Assembly: GCA_035283185.1 (NCBI GenBank)
Contig: DATEUJ010000017.1
Span: forward strand, 1 to 64,000
Source of the DNA: DASSFZ01 sp035283185
GTDB lineage: Bacteria; Chloroflexota; Anaerolineae; Fen-1058
Direction: 5' to 3'
Length of the DNA stretch: 64,000 nucleotides
Shown: positions 29,687 through 38,845 of the stretch, piece after piece
Layout: each line of letters starts with the position of its first letter
How positions within the stretch are numbered: position 1 is the stretch's first letter
The notes under the pieces: model-generated
Database searches by the model: none
Told to the model about the DNA's origin: nothing
Seen by the model: the letters and a program-made list of their open reading frames with translations, nothing else
Made by a program: the position numbers and the translations under genes

Positions 29687-32179
29687 ATGCAAATCGACCT
29701 CGAGCTGTATCGCAGCGAAGTGCTCGTGTCCGATCGGCCGCGCGTGCGGCTGAGCGCGATCGACATCCACCCGGAAGCCGCGCGCCGCACGCTCGTATTC
29801 ATCCACGGCTTCGGCGGCCGCGCCCGGCAGTGGGTCAGGCAGCTCACGTTTTTCTCGGCCGAGAACCGCGCCGTCGCGCTCGACCTGCGCGGACATGGGC
29901 AGAGCGACGCTCCCCACTCGTCTTACTCGATGGACGAAATCCAATCTGATCTCGACGTGGCGCTCGAGCGGCTGCGGGTGTACGCGCCGGGCAAGTTCGT
30001 GCTGGTCGGTCATTCCTTCGGCGGGGCGATCGCCTCCGAGTACGCTGCCCGCCATCCCGATCGGCTCGACCGGTTGGTCTTGATTGCCACGGCCGGCGAG
30101 TTCTCGATCTATGCCTGGGCGCGCTTCCTGCTGCGCCTGCCGGAGCACACGCTCAGGCCGATCCGCAAGGCCGTCCGGCGCTCGCTCTCGGCTCCGCCGC
30201 ACGTGCTGAAGGCATGGCATAACAACAACCTGTCGAAGTGGAGCGGCTGGGACGTCTTCGGCCGCATTCAGGTTCCGACGCTCGTGATCACCGGCCATCG
30301 CGATCGCGTCTTCCCGAACGCGGCCTTCGACGAAGTGCCCAGGCGCATCCCCGGCGCGCAGCACGTGACGATACCGATCAGTGCGCACATGGTGATGATC
30401 GAGCGGGCCGATGCCGTCAACCGCGCCATCGCGCGCTTCGTCGACGAGCCGGATGGAAAGCGGTCGTTCGCGCGCCGTGCGGCGACGCCGCGCGAGAAGC
30501 TGCTCGAGCGCCGCCCGTGGCTGAAGCATTACGAGCCGGGCGTGCCGTTCACAGTGGCAATCCCAGACCGGCCCGTCCACCGCTTCTTGCGCAGCGCGGC
30601 GCAGCGCTTTCCGGGCCACACAGCAATCCGGTTCTTGGGCGCGAAGATGTCGTACCGGCAATTGAGCGATCAGGCCGACCGGTTCGGCAACGCCATGCGC
30701 GGGCTGGGCGTCGACAAGGGCGATCGGGTGCTGCTGCTGCTGCCCAACCTGCCGCAGACGGTCATCGCCTACTTCGGCGCGCTGCGCGCCGGCGCGGTCG
30801 TCGTGTTCGCCAGCCCGACCAACAGCGACGAAGAGATCATCCGGCAGGCGAACGACTCGGGCGCGAAGGTGCTCGTCACTCTGACGCGCTTCGGCGATCT
30901 GGGCAAGGCCATCCTGGCAGGCAGCCAGGTTGAACACGTGGTCTTCGCCAACGTCAAGGATTATCTGCCACGGCTGCGCCGGGCTGCGTTTTCGCTGACG
31001 CGGGAAGGCAGGGAAGGGCATCGACTCGCGTTCGACCTCGAGCCGGGCATGCACCGCTGGAACGACCTGCTGTGGCGCTACCCGCCGGTGAGACCCGGCA
31101 TCGAGCCTGAGCCGGACGACGTGGCGCTCGTCATCTACACCGGCGGCACGACCGATCGGCCCAAGGGTGTCATGCTTTCGCACCGCAACCTGGTGGCGAA
31201 CGCGATCCAGACGCGCCACTGGATCAGCGACGCGCGCGAGGGACGCGAGCGGTTCTTGTGTGTGCTGCCCTTCTCGCACATCTACGGCCTGACGACTGCG
31301 CTCAACGTGCCGGTCATGCTCGGCGCGACGATGATCATCCTGCCGACGTTCCAGACGCGCGAGGTGCTGGAGACGATCAGGGCGACGCGCCCGACGATGT
31401 TCACCGGCGTGCCGACGATGTACATGGCGATCAGCAACTACCCCGGCGTGCGCCGCTACGGCATCCGCTCGATCCGGGCTTGCATCAGCGGCGCGGCGCC
31501 GCTGCCGGTCGAGGTGCAGGAGGCATTCGAGAAGCTCACGCGCGGGCGCCTGGTGGAAGGCTATGGCCTGACGGAAGCATCGCCGGTGACGCACGGCAAC
31601 CCGCTCAACGGACTGCGCAAGGTCGGCTCCATCGGCATCCCTTTCCCAAACACCGACGCCAAGATTGTCGATCTAGCGACGGGCGAAGACCTGCCGCCGG
31701 GGCATATCGGCGAATTGGCTGTGCGTGGCCCGCAGGTGATGCTCAGCTATTGGGGCATGGGCGACGAGTCCGATCGCGTGCTGCGCGACGGCTGGCTGTA
31801 CACCGGCGACATCGCGGTGAAAGACGAAGACGGTTACTTCACGATCATCAACCGCAAGAAGGAGATGATCCTGGCCGGCGAGTATCAGGTCTACCCGCGC
31901 GACATCGAGGAAGTATTGTTCGAGCACCCCAAGGTGAAGGATGTGGCGGTCGTCGGCGTGCCGGCGACGCCGCCCGGCCAGAAGGTCAAGGCTTTCGTCG
32001 TGCTGCGCGAGGGCGAGTCGGCCACGCCGGACGAGCTGATCGCGCTGTGCCGCCAACGGCTGGACGCCTGGGCGGTGCCGTGGGAGGTCGAGTTTCGGCG
32101 CGAGCTGCCGAAGAGCTTCGTCGGCAAAGTCCTGCGCCGCGTGCTCGTCGAGGAGGAGGGTGGTGACCAACATGGGTAA
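29687..32179 (+). CDS. Alpha/beta hydrolase fused to a long-chain acyl-CoA synthetase-like ligase
   Basis: 830 residues. Residues about 1-265 are an alpha/beta hydrolase with oxyanion region HGFGG, nucleophile S110 (VGHSFGG), acid in GHRDRVF and histidine in SAHMVMIE. Residues about 290-830 are an AMP-forming ligase: P-loop YTGGTTDRPKG (from 484), VEGYGLTEASPV, YTGDIAVKDEDGYF, and the C-terminal lysine in PKSFVGKVLRR. The P-loop has D where G is usual. FadD-like sequence suggests activation of fatty acids released by the hydrolase half. The start has GGGATT close upstream and follows an extended -10. greA overlaps its end by 8 bp. Confidence 0.88.
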   Translation: MQIDLELYRSEVLVSDRPRVRLSAIDIHPEAARRTLVFIHGFGGRARQWVRQLTFFSAENRAVALDLRGHGQSDAPHSSYSMDEIQSDLDVALERLRVYAPGKFVLVGHSFGGAIASEYAARHPDRLDRLVLIATAGEFSIYAWARFLLRLPEHTLRPIRKAVRRSLSAPPHVLKAWHNNNLSKWSGWDVFGRIQVPTLVITGHRDRVFPNAAFDEVPRRIPGAQHVTIPISAHMVMIERADAVNRAIARFVDEPDGKRSFARRAATPREKLLERRPWLKHYEPGVPFTVAIPDRPVHRFLRSAAQRFPGHTAIRFLGAKMSYRQLSDQADRFGNAMRGLGVDKGDRVLLLLPNLPQTVIAYFGALRAGAVVVFASPTNSDEEIIRQANDSGAKVLVTLTRFGDLGKAILAGSQVEHVVFANVKDYLPRLRRAAFSLTREGREGHRLAFDLEPGMHRWNDLLWRYPPVRPGIEPEPDDVALVIYTGGTTDRPKGVMLSHRNLVANAIQTRHWISDAREGRERFLCVLPFSHIYGLTTALNVPVMLGATMIILPTFQTREVLETIRATRPTMFTGVPTMYMAISNYPGVRRYGIRSIRACISGAAPLPVEVQEAFEKLTRGRLVEGYGLTEASPVTHGNPLNGLRKVGSIGIPFPNTDAKIVDLATGEDLPPGHIGELAVRGPQVMLSYWGMGDESDRVLRDGWLYTGDIAVKDEDGYFTIINRKKEMILAGEYQVYPRDIEEVLFEHPKVKDVAVVGVPATPPGQKVKAFVVLREGESATPDELIALCRQRLDAWAVPWEVEFRRELPKSFVGKVLRRVLVEEEGGDQHG

Positions 32180-32648
32180 CGTGAATGGTGAGCCGAACTA
32201 TCTGACGCCGGAAGGCAAGCGCCGGCTGGAAGAAGAGCTGGAATACCTGTCGACGACAAAGCGTAAGGAGCTCGCCGACCGACTGTTCGTGGCGACCCGG
32301 CAGGGCGACCTGTCGGAGAACGCCGACTACATTCACGCCAAAGAAGAGCAGGCGTTCCTGGAAGGCCGCATCAAGACGATTCAGGCCCTGCTGCGCAACG
32401 TCGTGCTGATTGAAGAGCAGAGCGGCGGCATCGTGCGCATTGGGTCGAAGATCACCGTCAGCGAAGACGGGCTGGACGAGCTGGAGACGTTCCTGATGGT
32501 CGGCGCGGCGGAAGCCGATCCGACGAAAGGCCGCATCAGCAACGTGTCGCCGCTGGGACAGGCGCTGATGGGCAAGATGGTGGGCGACAGGGTCACGGTT
32601 CAGGCCCCGGCGGGGGAGATTGTGTTCAGGATTGTGGGGATTGAGTGA
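32172..32648 (+). CDS. greA: Transcription elongation factor GreA
   Basis: 158 residues from ATG 32172; AGGAGGAGGG lies at 32151-32160, and GTG 32163 is an alternative. The N-terminal antiparallel coiled coil (TPEGKRRLEEELEYL, the acidic tip GDLSENADYIHAKEEQ) enters the secondary channel of RNA polymerase and stimulates cleavage of backtracked RNA. The C-terminal FKBP-like domain follows (ISNVSPLGQALMGKMVGD). It overlaps the ligase gene and is presumably translated by coupling. Confidence 0.95.
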   Translation: MGNVNGEPNYLTPEGKRRLEEELEYLSTTKRKELADRLFVATRQGDLSENADYIHAKEEQAFLEGRIKTIQALLRNVVLIEEQSGGIVRIGSKITVSEDGLDELETFLMVGAAEADPTKGRISNVSPLGQALMGKMVGDRVTVQAPAGEIVFRIVGIE

Positions 32649-32717
32649 GCGAGCCGGCGAGTCAGCGAGTCGGCGAATCAGCGAATTGGCGAATTGCGAG
32701 TTAGCGAATTGCGAATT
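32645..32717. repeat. GCGAATCAGCGAATTGG-family degenerate repeat
   Basis: GAGTCAGCGAGTCGGCGAAT and later GAATTGCGAGTTAGCGAATT units fill the stretch between greA and the Uma2 tail. They are related to 4703-4768. It abuts the fragment's truncation point. Confidence 0.7.
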
Positions 32718-32771
32718 GACGACGTGCTGCCGGGGTTCTCGGTCAGCGTGGCGCAGCTATTTGAGGACTAA
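32718..32771 (+). pseudogene. Uma2-family (DUF820) C-terminal fragment
   Basis: 17 codons ending at TAA 32769-32771 read DDVLPGFSVSVAQLFED. The intact Uma2 gene at 46397-46963 ends DDVLPGFSVPVAALFEE. The rest of the gene is missing; the repeat block stops exactly where the similarity begins. Confidence 0.8.
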
Positions 32772-32782
32772 GGAAATTCCGA

Positions 32783-33778
32783 ATGAGGAAATCACGCAAA
32801 TTGGCTGAACGCAACTCTGACGTAAGCCTCAAACAAGGCAATTTGCCTGCAATTCATTCAGCCGCGACTGTGACGTATCCTAAACCCAAAAAGACTTCCC
32901 CGCCACCGATAACCAGATTGCAGTCCAAGAAACTGATCGCCTTTGGTTGGTACGGGGGAAAGTTCTCGCATCTGGAATGGCTCTTGCCTCTGTTGCCGCC
33001 TTGCCATCATTACTGCGAGCCTTTTGCAGGATCGGCGGCAGTGTTGCTTAACCGCACGCCCTCTCCTGTCGAGACGTATAACGATCTGGACGGCGAGGTC
33101 GCAAATTTCTTCCGCGTGCTGCGAGACGAAAAGGACAGGCTGATTGAAGCGATTGGCCTTACCCCATTCTCACGTGAGGAGTTTAGCATTGCTTGTGTCA
33201 TCGACCCGGATCTTAGCCCACTGGAGCGCGCGCGCCGATTCTTCGTTCGTGCCCGACAGGTACGGACTGGCTTGGCGCAGACAGCCAGCTTAGGGCGCTG
33301 GGCCAATTGCAAAAACACGAGCCGCGCCGGGATGAGCGGGGTCGTGAGCCGGTGGCTTGGCAGCGTTCAGGACCTTCCTGAAATTGCCGAAAGACTGCTG
33401 CGAGTGCAAATCGAGAACCGGCCAGCGATAGACGTCATTCGCTTGTACGACTCACCTGAAACGTTGTTTTACTGCGATCCTCCCTATGTTCACCTCACGC
33501 GCGGCGATCGCAGCGCTTACGGCTACGAAATGTCAGATGATGAACACCGCGAACTCGCTAGCGTTCTGAACTCCGTGCAAGGTATGGTGGCGGTCTCGAA
33601 TTACCGATGTGAGTTAATGGATGAACTCTACCCCGCATCCAAGTGGACGAAGAGTATTGCACCCGAGAAGACGATTCACTCGACGAAAGGCAAGCGATCT
33701 GAAGCACTATGGACGAACTACGATCCTGTCAAACAGAGCAAGCGCATGCTGAGACTTCTGGAACGACGGCATGGGTGA
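32783..33778 (+). CDS. D12-class DNA adenine methyltransferase (Dam-like)
   Basis: 331 residues. Residues about 45-330 are the methyltransferase: FGWYGGKFSHLEWLLPLLP at the front, S-adenosylmethionine motif FAGSAAVLLN and catalytic DPPYV, in the order of the alpha class that methylates adenine N6. The first about 45 residues are a poorly conserved extension. The next gene overlaps by 8 bp (ATGGGTGA) and looks like the cognate nuclease. Base composition is visibly less GC-rich than the neighbours, which fits recent transfer. Confidence 0.88.
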   Translation: MRKSRKLAERNSDVSLKQGNLPAIHSAATVTYPKPKKTSPPPITRLQSKKLIAFGWYGGKFSHLEWLLPLLPPCHHYCEPFAGSAAVLLNRTPSPVETYNDLDGEVANFFRVLRDEKDRLIEAIGLTPFSREEFSIACVIDPDLSPLERARRFFVRARQVRTGLAQTASLGRWANCKNTSRAGMSGVVSRWLGSVQDLPEIAERLLRVQIENRPAIDVIRLYDSPETLFYCDPPYVHLTRGDRSAYGYEMSDDEHRELASVLNSVQGMVAVSNYRCELMDELYPASKWTKSIAPEKTIHSTKGKRSEALWTNYDPVKQSKRMLRLLERRHG

Positions 33779-34895
33779 TCCATCCCAGATACTCAACCGT
33801 GCGCTCGCGCGCGCGTCCGCCAACCTTTCAAAGCCGCTGGTGAAGGACAAGGGAGTGCGGGAGCGCACCGAATATGTTTGTCGTTGTCTCAGAAATCGGG
33901 CCGGCGTGCGATTGTTGATGGCCTGTCTCTTGGCGAAGATTGATCGCCCAGAGGTGGATCCGCGCAAACCCTACACGGAGATAGGTGATCGGGGTGCCTT
34001 CTCCGGTCGCCATTACGACGAAGCCTACATCACTCACTTTATCAATGAACATCGCTTGCCCTGCAATCCAACAACGGCTTTTTTGACCCCTGCACTGAGG
34101 AACATCGATCAGACGCTTACAACCAGCGTCGAGATTGTAGGACGCCCTCGCCAACTCTATGTCGACACGCTGCAGCTATTGGATGAAGTACATGCGGGGC
34201 GAGTGCCCGCGAAGGATTTGTTGGCCGAGGTGATACGCCTCCTCCTGATCATGCGCGAAGAAAAAGCTCAGCGCATGGCAACTCTCCTGGCTGGATTGCA
34301 ACACTCGGAAGACGCGGTGCCACTTTCGTCTGAGGCTATCGTGAACCTGATCGAGCAGCACCTCAATTGCAAAAACTCAAGTCGCTTGCCAGTATTGATC
34401 GTGGCCGCGGCCTATCGTGCCGCAGGTGACAAACTGGGTGAACGGCTACTACCGTTACAACGGCACACCGCGGCTGATGAACAAACCGGCGCGTTAGGCG
34501 ATGTCGAGATCTGCCTTGTCAACGACGATCAAGTCGTGACTGCTTACGAAATGAAGATGAAGCGCGTTACCATTGACGACATTGATCGGGCGCTTCAAAA
34601 GATAGCCTCTGTAACAGAGCGAATTCATAACTACATCTTCATCACAACGGACGTTATTGACGATGCCGTGAAAGCATACGCGGCAGAAGCTTACGAGCGT
34701 ACTGGTGGCACCGAGATCGCTATCTTGGATTGCGTTGGGTTTCTGCGCCATTTTCTTCACTTGTTTCATCGTCTGCGGATTGCGTACTTAGACGCATATC
34801 AAGCATTGGTACTGGCTGAACCTGATAGCGCAGTGAGTCAACCACTTAAAGAGGCATTTTTGGCCTTGCGCCAAGCTGCAGAAGCAGATGAGTAG
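33771..34895 (+). CDS. Probable type II restriction endonuclease
   Basis: 374 residues. I cannot name the family with certainty. The overlap with the methyltransferase gene and the segment GALGDVEI...VVTAYEMKMKRV (about residues 242-268), an acidic residue followed by E-x-K on adjacent strands, fit a PD-(D/E)xK nuclease. The first half is helical, with a conserved-looking block (PYTEIGDRGAFSGRHYDEAY, then LPCNPTTAFLTPALRN). It was presumably acquired together with the methyltransferase. The recognition site is unknown. Confidence 0.65.
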   Translation: MGDPSQILNRALARASANLSKPLVKDKGVRERTEYVCRCLRNRAGVRLLMACLLAKIDRPEVDPRKPYTEIGDRGAFSGRHYDEAYITHFINEHRLPCNPTTAFLTPALRNIDQTLTTSVEIVGRPRQLYVDTLQLLDEVHAGRVPAKDLLAEVIRLLLIMREEKAQRMATLLAGLQHSEDAVPLSSEAIVNLIEQHLNCKNSSRLPVLIVAAAYRAAGDKLGERLLPLQRHTAADEQTGALGDVEICLVNDDQVVTAYEMKMKRVTIDDIDRALQKIASVTERIHNYIFITTDVIDDAVKAYAAEAYERTGGTEIAILDCVGFLRHFLHLFHRLRIAYLDAYQALVLAEPDSAVSQPLKEAFLALRQAAEADE

Positions 34896-34944
34896 ACTGA
34901 CCAATCAGGTAGCTTAATGTAAGTCCGTCACCAGGAAAATACGA

Positions 34945-35928
34945 GTGAAGTTACAACTCGCACGTCTCGCGTTGTTCGCCAGCGTTTTCGTTCTCCTCTG
35001 TTCTGTCGTCTTCGTCGTCAATCAGACGGCCCAGGTCGTCGCGCTGGCGAACACGGTCAGTCCGGTATTTGGGCAGGTTGTTCTCTACGGCCTGCTGATG
35101 ATCTACGCGCTGGTCGTGCTCGTTCCGATCGTGATGTTCGCCCGCTTGCCTCGAGCCATCCGGCCTCCTGCCGACGACCAGTCCCCGGAGTTCCAAACGT
35201 ATCTGAAACGACTCGGCGCGCGGTTGGCGACCAATCCGCATCTCGTCGGTCGGGATCTGCAACTCAATGACCGCGCTGGCATCGAAGCCGCGCTCAACGT
35301 TCTGGACGAACAGGCCAGCCAGATCATCAAAGCGACCGCGTCGACCGTGTTTGTGAGTACGGCGATATCGCAAAATGGCCGGCTCGACGCACTGATGGTG
35401 CTCATCGCCCAGTCGCGCATGGTCTGGCAATTGGCCCACCTGTACTATCAACGCCCGTCCTTGCGCGAGCTGATTCAACTTTACGCCAACATCGGCGCGA
35501 CTGCCTTCCTGGTCAGCGAGATCGAGGACCTGGACATCAGCGAACAAGTGGAGCCGGTGATGGCTTCTGCGCTCGGCGGTTCGCTGGCAAGCGCAGCGCC
35601 CGGCATGAGCATGGTCGCCACGCTCGTGACGCAATCCATTCTGGAGGGAACGGCGAACGCGTTCTTGACTCTACGGGTTGGCGTGATCGGCCAACGATAC
35701 TGCGCTTCGCTGACGACGTTCGATCGAAGAGCCGTGCGCCGGTATGCGAGTGTTGCTGCAGCGTCTATGCTGGGCGCGATTGTCAGCTCATCGGCAATGG
35801 TCGTCTCAAAGGCTATCCTGGCCGCCGCGAAGAAGGCTGGCGTCGGAACGGTCGAATCGGTGACCGGCAGAATCCGCACCCTGGGCGGCAGGCTGAATCC
35901 GTTCAAGAAGGCAGCTCGATCGCGGTGA
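34945..35928 (+). CDS. DUF697-like membrane protein
   Basis: 327 residues from GTG 34945 with AGGAAAA upstream. Two membrane helices lie at about 5-27 and 41-65. A cytoplasmic region follows with two further hydrophobic patches (TAFLVSEIEDL; ASVAAASMLGAIVSSSAMVV). The block TVFVSTAISQNGRLDALMVL...MVWQLAHLYYQRPSLRELIQ resembles DUF697 (YcjF C-terminal) proteins. Function is unknown. It is the first gene of an overlapping trio with ferrochelatase and LhgO (GTGA overlap). Confidence 0.65.
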   Translation: MKLQLARLALFASVFVLLCSVVFVVNQTAQVVALANTVSPVFGQVVLYGLLMIYALVVLVPIVMFARLPRAIRPPADDQSPEFQTYLKRLGARLATNPHLVGRDLQLNDRAGIEAALNVLDEQASQIIKATASTVFVSTAISQNGRLDALMVLIAQSRMVWQLAHLYYQRPSLRELIQLYANIGATAFLVSEIEDLDISEQVEPVMASALGGSLASAAPGMSMVATLVTQSILEGTANAFLTLRVGVIGQRYCASLTTFDRRAVRRYASVAAASMLGAIVSSSAMVVSKAILAAAKKAGVGTVESVTGRIRTLGGRLNPFKKAARSR

Positions 35929-36956
35929 CGACAGGCATTCTTCTAGTTAACACAGGCTCACCCGATTCTCCCTCCGTCGAGGATGTACGCGCGTATCTCG
36001 ACGAGTTCCTGATGGATGGGCGGGTGCTGGACTTCCCCTATCCGATCCGGCGGCTCATCGTCAGCCTCTTCATCCTGCCCTCCCGATCCAGACATTCCGC
36101 CGAGGCGTATCGCTCGATCTGGTGGGACGAGGGATCGCCGCTGATCGCCATCAGCCGGCGTGTGCAGCAGAAACTCCAGGACCGCATCGACGCGCCGGTC
36201 GCCCTGGCGATGCGCTACGGCCATCCCTCGATTCAACAGGGTCTGCAGGAACTGCTCGACCGCCGCGTCAACCGGCTCCTGTTGGTGCCGCTGTTTCCGC
36301 ACTACGCCATGTCGACGTACGAGTCGATCGTCGCAGCCGTTCGCCAGACACTGTCGCGCCTCAGTCCCGAGACCTCGCTCGACGTCCTGCCGCCCTTTTA
36401 CGACGATCCGCTGTACATCGACGCGCTGGCCGCCAGCGCGCGAGATCACCTAGCCGAAGGTTTCGACCATCTGCTGTTCAGTTACCACGGCCTGCCGGAG
36501 CGGCATCTGCGAAAAACGGATCCGACCGGGAAGCACTGCCTCGCCGTTCCCGATTGCTGCGCCGTCGCATCGCCGGCGCACGCGACGTGCTACCGCGCCC
36601 AGGTGTTCAGGACGACGCAGGCATTCGTGCGTCGAGCCGGCGTGCCCGAGGGGAAATACTCGGTTGCTTTTCAATCGCGGCTCGGCCGTGACAGGTGGCT
36701 GCTGCCCGCCACGGACGCCGAATTGGCTCGCCTGGCTTCCATCGGCGTCAAGAAGCTCCTCCTCATCTGCCCGGCATTCGTCAGCGATTGCCTCGAAACG
36801 CTGGAGGAGATCGGCATTGACGGCCGCGAGGCCTTCCTCGGCGCCGGCGGCCTCGAGTTCCGGTTGATCCCCTGTCTCAACGATCATCCCAGGTGGATTG
36901 ACGTGCTCGCACAGTGGTGCGAGCGCCGCATGGCTTTGGCTTCCCCGGCGCCATGA
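35925..36956 (+). CDS. hemH: Ferrochelatase
   Basis: 343 residues from GTG 35925. It inserts iron into a porphyrin in haem synthesis. The metal-binding histidine is H188 in SYHGLPERH, and the second acidic site is in CPAFVSDCLETLEEIG. LLVNTGSPDSPSVEDV is the standard start. Two cysteine-containing stretches (HCLAVPDCC, HATCYRAQ) around residues 202-218 are conserved in this position in many bacterial homologues. No other haem genes are nearby. It overlaps both neighbours. Confidence 0.93.
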   Translation: MTTGILLVNTGSPDSPSVEDVRAYLDEFLMDGRVLDFPYPIRRLIVSLFILPSRSRHSAEAYRSIWWDEGSPLIAISRRVQQKLQDRIDAPVALAMRYGHPSIQQGLQELLDRRVNRLLLVPLFPHYAMSTYESIVAAVRQTLSRLSPETSLDVLPPFYDDPLYIDALAASARDHLAEGFDHLLFSYHGLPERHLRKTDPTGKHCLAVPDCCAVASPAHATCYRAQVFRTTQAFVRRAGVPEGKYSVAFQSRLGRDRWLLPATDAELARLASIGVKKLLLICPAFVSDCLETLEEIGIDGREAFLGAGGLEFRLIPCLNDHPRWIDVLAQWCERRMALASPAP

Positions 36957-38161
36957 CTTCGCATCCATTCGACGTGGCTGTCATCGGGGGCGGAATCGTC
37001 GGCTTGGCGACGGCGATGGCGCTGGCGTCGCGCGTCCGTGTCTCGCTCGTCGTGCTCGAAGCCGAAGCGCAACTGGCGGCGCACCAGACTGGCCACAACA
37101 GCGGCGTGATCCACTCCGGCCTGTACTACAGGCCCGGCTCGCTCAAGGCGCGCAACTGCGTCGAAGGCCGGGAGGCACTGTATCGATTCTGCCAGGAGCA
37201 CGGCGTCGCGCACGAGCGCTGCGGCAAGATCGTCGTGGCGACGCGCGAAAACGAGTTGCCTGCGCTCGACGAGCTGGAGCGGCGCGGTCGGGCGAACGGA
37301 CTAACAGGAATTCGGCGACTGCGTGGAGAAGAGATTCGGGATTACGAGCCGCACGCGGGGGGCATCGCCGGGCTGCACGTCCCCGAGACGGGCATTGTCG
37401 ATTACGTCCAGGTCGCCCACACGGTCGCCAGCCTGGTGTGGCGAGCGGGCGGGGAAGTGTGTCTGCGCTCGCGGGTGCGGCAATTCCACGGCGCGGCAGA
37501 CGCGCTTGCGCTCGAAACCGATAACGGGACGGTGCACTGCCGCTATCTGATCAACTGCGGCGGCCTGCAGTCGGATCGTATCGCGCGCATGTGCGGCCTC
37601 GATCCCGGCCTGCAAATCATTCCCTTCCGTGGCGAGTATTACGAGCTAATCTCCAATCGCCAATCTCTTGTGCGGAATCTTATCTACCCTGTCCCCGACC
37701 CCCGCTTTCCCTTCCTCGGCGTCCACTTCACGCGGATGATCCACGGCGGCGTCGAAGCCGGCCCGAATGCCGTCCTCGCCTTCAGGCGTGAGGGCTATCG
37801 GCGATCGAGCTTCTCGGCGCGTGACACGCTGAGCCTGTTCGGCTATGGCGGGTTCTGGCGCATGGCGCGCCGCTACTGGCGCACGGGGCTGGGCGAGTTC
37901 TATCGCTCGCTCAGCAAGCAGGCGTTCGTCAAGGCGCTGCAGCGCCTGATACCCGAACTGCGCTTCGAGGACGTGCGCCCGGCCGGCGCCGGAGTCCGTG
38001 CGCAGGCGCTCGGGCCGGGAGGGTCGCTCGTGGACGACTTCCGCATCGTCGAAGCCGACCGGATGATTCACGTCCTGAACGCGCCATCGCCAGCGGCGAC
38101 GGCCTCCCTCAGCATCGGGCGAACGATCGCAGATATGGCCGTGCGAGACTTCGGCCTATAG
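36953..38161 (+). CDS. lhgO: L-2-hydroxyglutarate oxidase/dehydrogenase (LhgO)
   Basis: 402 residues from ATG 36953 (ATGA overlap with hemH). An N-terminal FAD Rossmann motif (VAVIGGGIVGLATAMAL) is followed by HNSGVIHSGLYY and YPVPDPRFPFLGVHFTR, signatures of the LhgO/L2HGDH family of DAO-fold oxidases. It oxidises L-2-hydroxyglutarate to 2-oxoglutarate, passing electrons to quinone at the membrane. Its 3' end overlaps the convergent response regulator by 6 bp. Confidence 0.92.
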   Translation: MTSHPFDVAVIGGGIVGLATAMALASRVRVSLVVLEAEAQLAAHQTGHNSGVIHSGLYYRPGSLKARNCVEGREALYRFCQEHGVAHERCGKIVVATRENELPALDELERRGRANGLTGIRRLRGEEIRDYEPHAGGIAGLHVPETGIVDYVQVAHTVASLVWRAGGEVCLRSRVRQFHGAADALALETDNGTVHCRYLINCGGLQSDRIARMCGLDPGLQIIPFRGEYYELISNRQSLVRNLIYPVPDPRFPFLGVHFTRMIHGGVEAGPNAVLAFRREGYRRSSFSARDTLSLFGYGGFWRMARRYWRTGLGEFYRSLSKQAFVKALQRLIPELRFEDVRPAGAGVRAQALGPGGSLVDDFRIVEADRMIHVLNAPSPAATASLSIGRTIADMAVRDFGL

Positions 38162-38845
38162 AGGCCCAAAGCGGTATCCGTACTTCCGCACGGTGTGGAT
38201 CAAGTCGGGGTGGGCCGGATCGCGCTCGATCTTTTGGCGCAGGAACCAGATGTAGCGCCGCACGTATCCGGCGCCCGGCTTCTGCGCGCCGCCCCATACC
38301 TCCTGGTGCAGATACTCCTCCGAGACTGCGTCGCCAGCTTTCTCTATCAAGACCTGCAGCAGTCGAAATTCGGTCGGCGTCAGATTGATGATCTTGTCGC
38401 CGCGCGTGACGCGATGCCGATCGAGGTCGACGGTCAAATCGTCGAAGGTGAACTGCCGGCGCTCGCGGGCGCGCGCGAACTTCTCGGCGCGGGCCAACAC
38501 GGCCCCAATGCGCGCGCCCAGCTCGATCAGGCTGAACGGCTTGGTGACGTAGTCGTCTGCGCCGAGCCGGAACCCGCGCAGCTTGTCGGCTTCGTCAGAC
38601 CGGCCGCTGATGATGATGAGTGGCACGTCCGATAACTCGCGAATGCGCGTCGCCATTTCCCAGCCGTCCATACCCGGCAGCATGATGTCGAGCAGGACTA
38701 TGGCTGGATGCTCGCTGTACAGGAGGCGCAGACCTTCGGTGGCGTTGGCGGCAGTGTACGGTTCGTAGCCGGACTCCCGCAGGAAGACTTCTAACGCCGT
38801 GCGGATGGTCGCGTCGTCGTCGACAACCAGGATTTTATGTCTCAT
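38156..38845 (-). CDS. OmpR/PhoB-family response regulator
   Basis: 229 residues. The receiver has D10/D11, phospho-acceptor D53 (VLLDIMLPG) and K in VTKPFS. The C-terminal winged helix spans about 132-229 (INLTPTEFRLLQVL, YVRRYIWFLRQKIE, VRKYGYRFGPL). It would bind DNA as a dimer on phosphorylation. No kinase gene is adjacent, so it is an orphan regulator here. Confidence 0.95.
   Translation of the reverse strand: MRHKILVVDDDATIRTALEVFLRESGYEPYTAANATEGLRLLYSEHPAIVLLDIMLPGMDGWEMATRIRELSDVPLIIISGRSDEADKLRGFRLGADDYVTKPFSLIELGARIGAVLARAEKFARARERRQFTFDDLTVDLDRHRVTRGDKIINLTPTEFRLLQVLIEKAGDAVSEEYLHQEVWGGAQKPGAGYVRRYIWFLRQKIERDPAHPDLIHTVRKYGYRFGPL

Noticed and set aside
29621..31594. A 657-codon minus-strand frame opposite the hydrolase-ligase gene.
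   Set aside because: Same reason: the plus strand encodes two well-conserved enzyme domains, and the minus translation is His/Arg/Asp-rich noise.
29687..32179. OleBC (olefin biosynthesis) fusion.
   Set aside because: The ligase half carries FadD-type blocks, and no oleA or oleD gene is nearby.
33771..34895. Naming the nuclease as SacI family.
   Set aside because: The blocks I recall for that family are not present; only the catalytic-type segment and the gene context support nuclease function.
37645..37675. CTCCAATCGCCAATCTC in lhgO as another inserted repeat.
   Set aside because: The encoded ISNRQSLVRN occupies a position of normal length in the family, so no insertion is evident.
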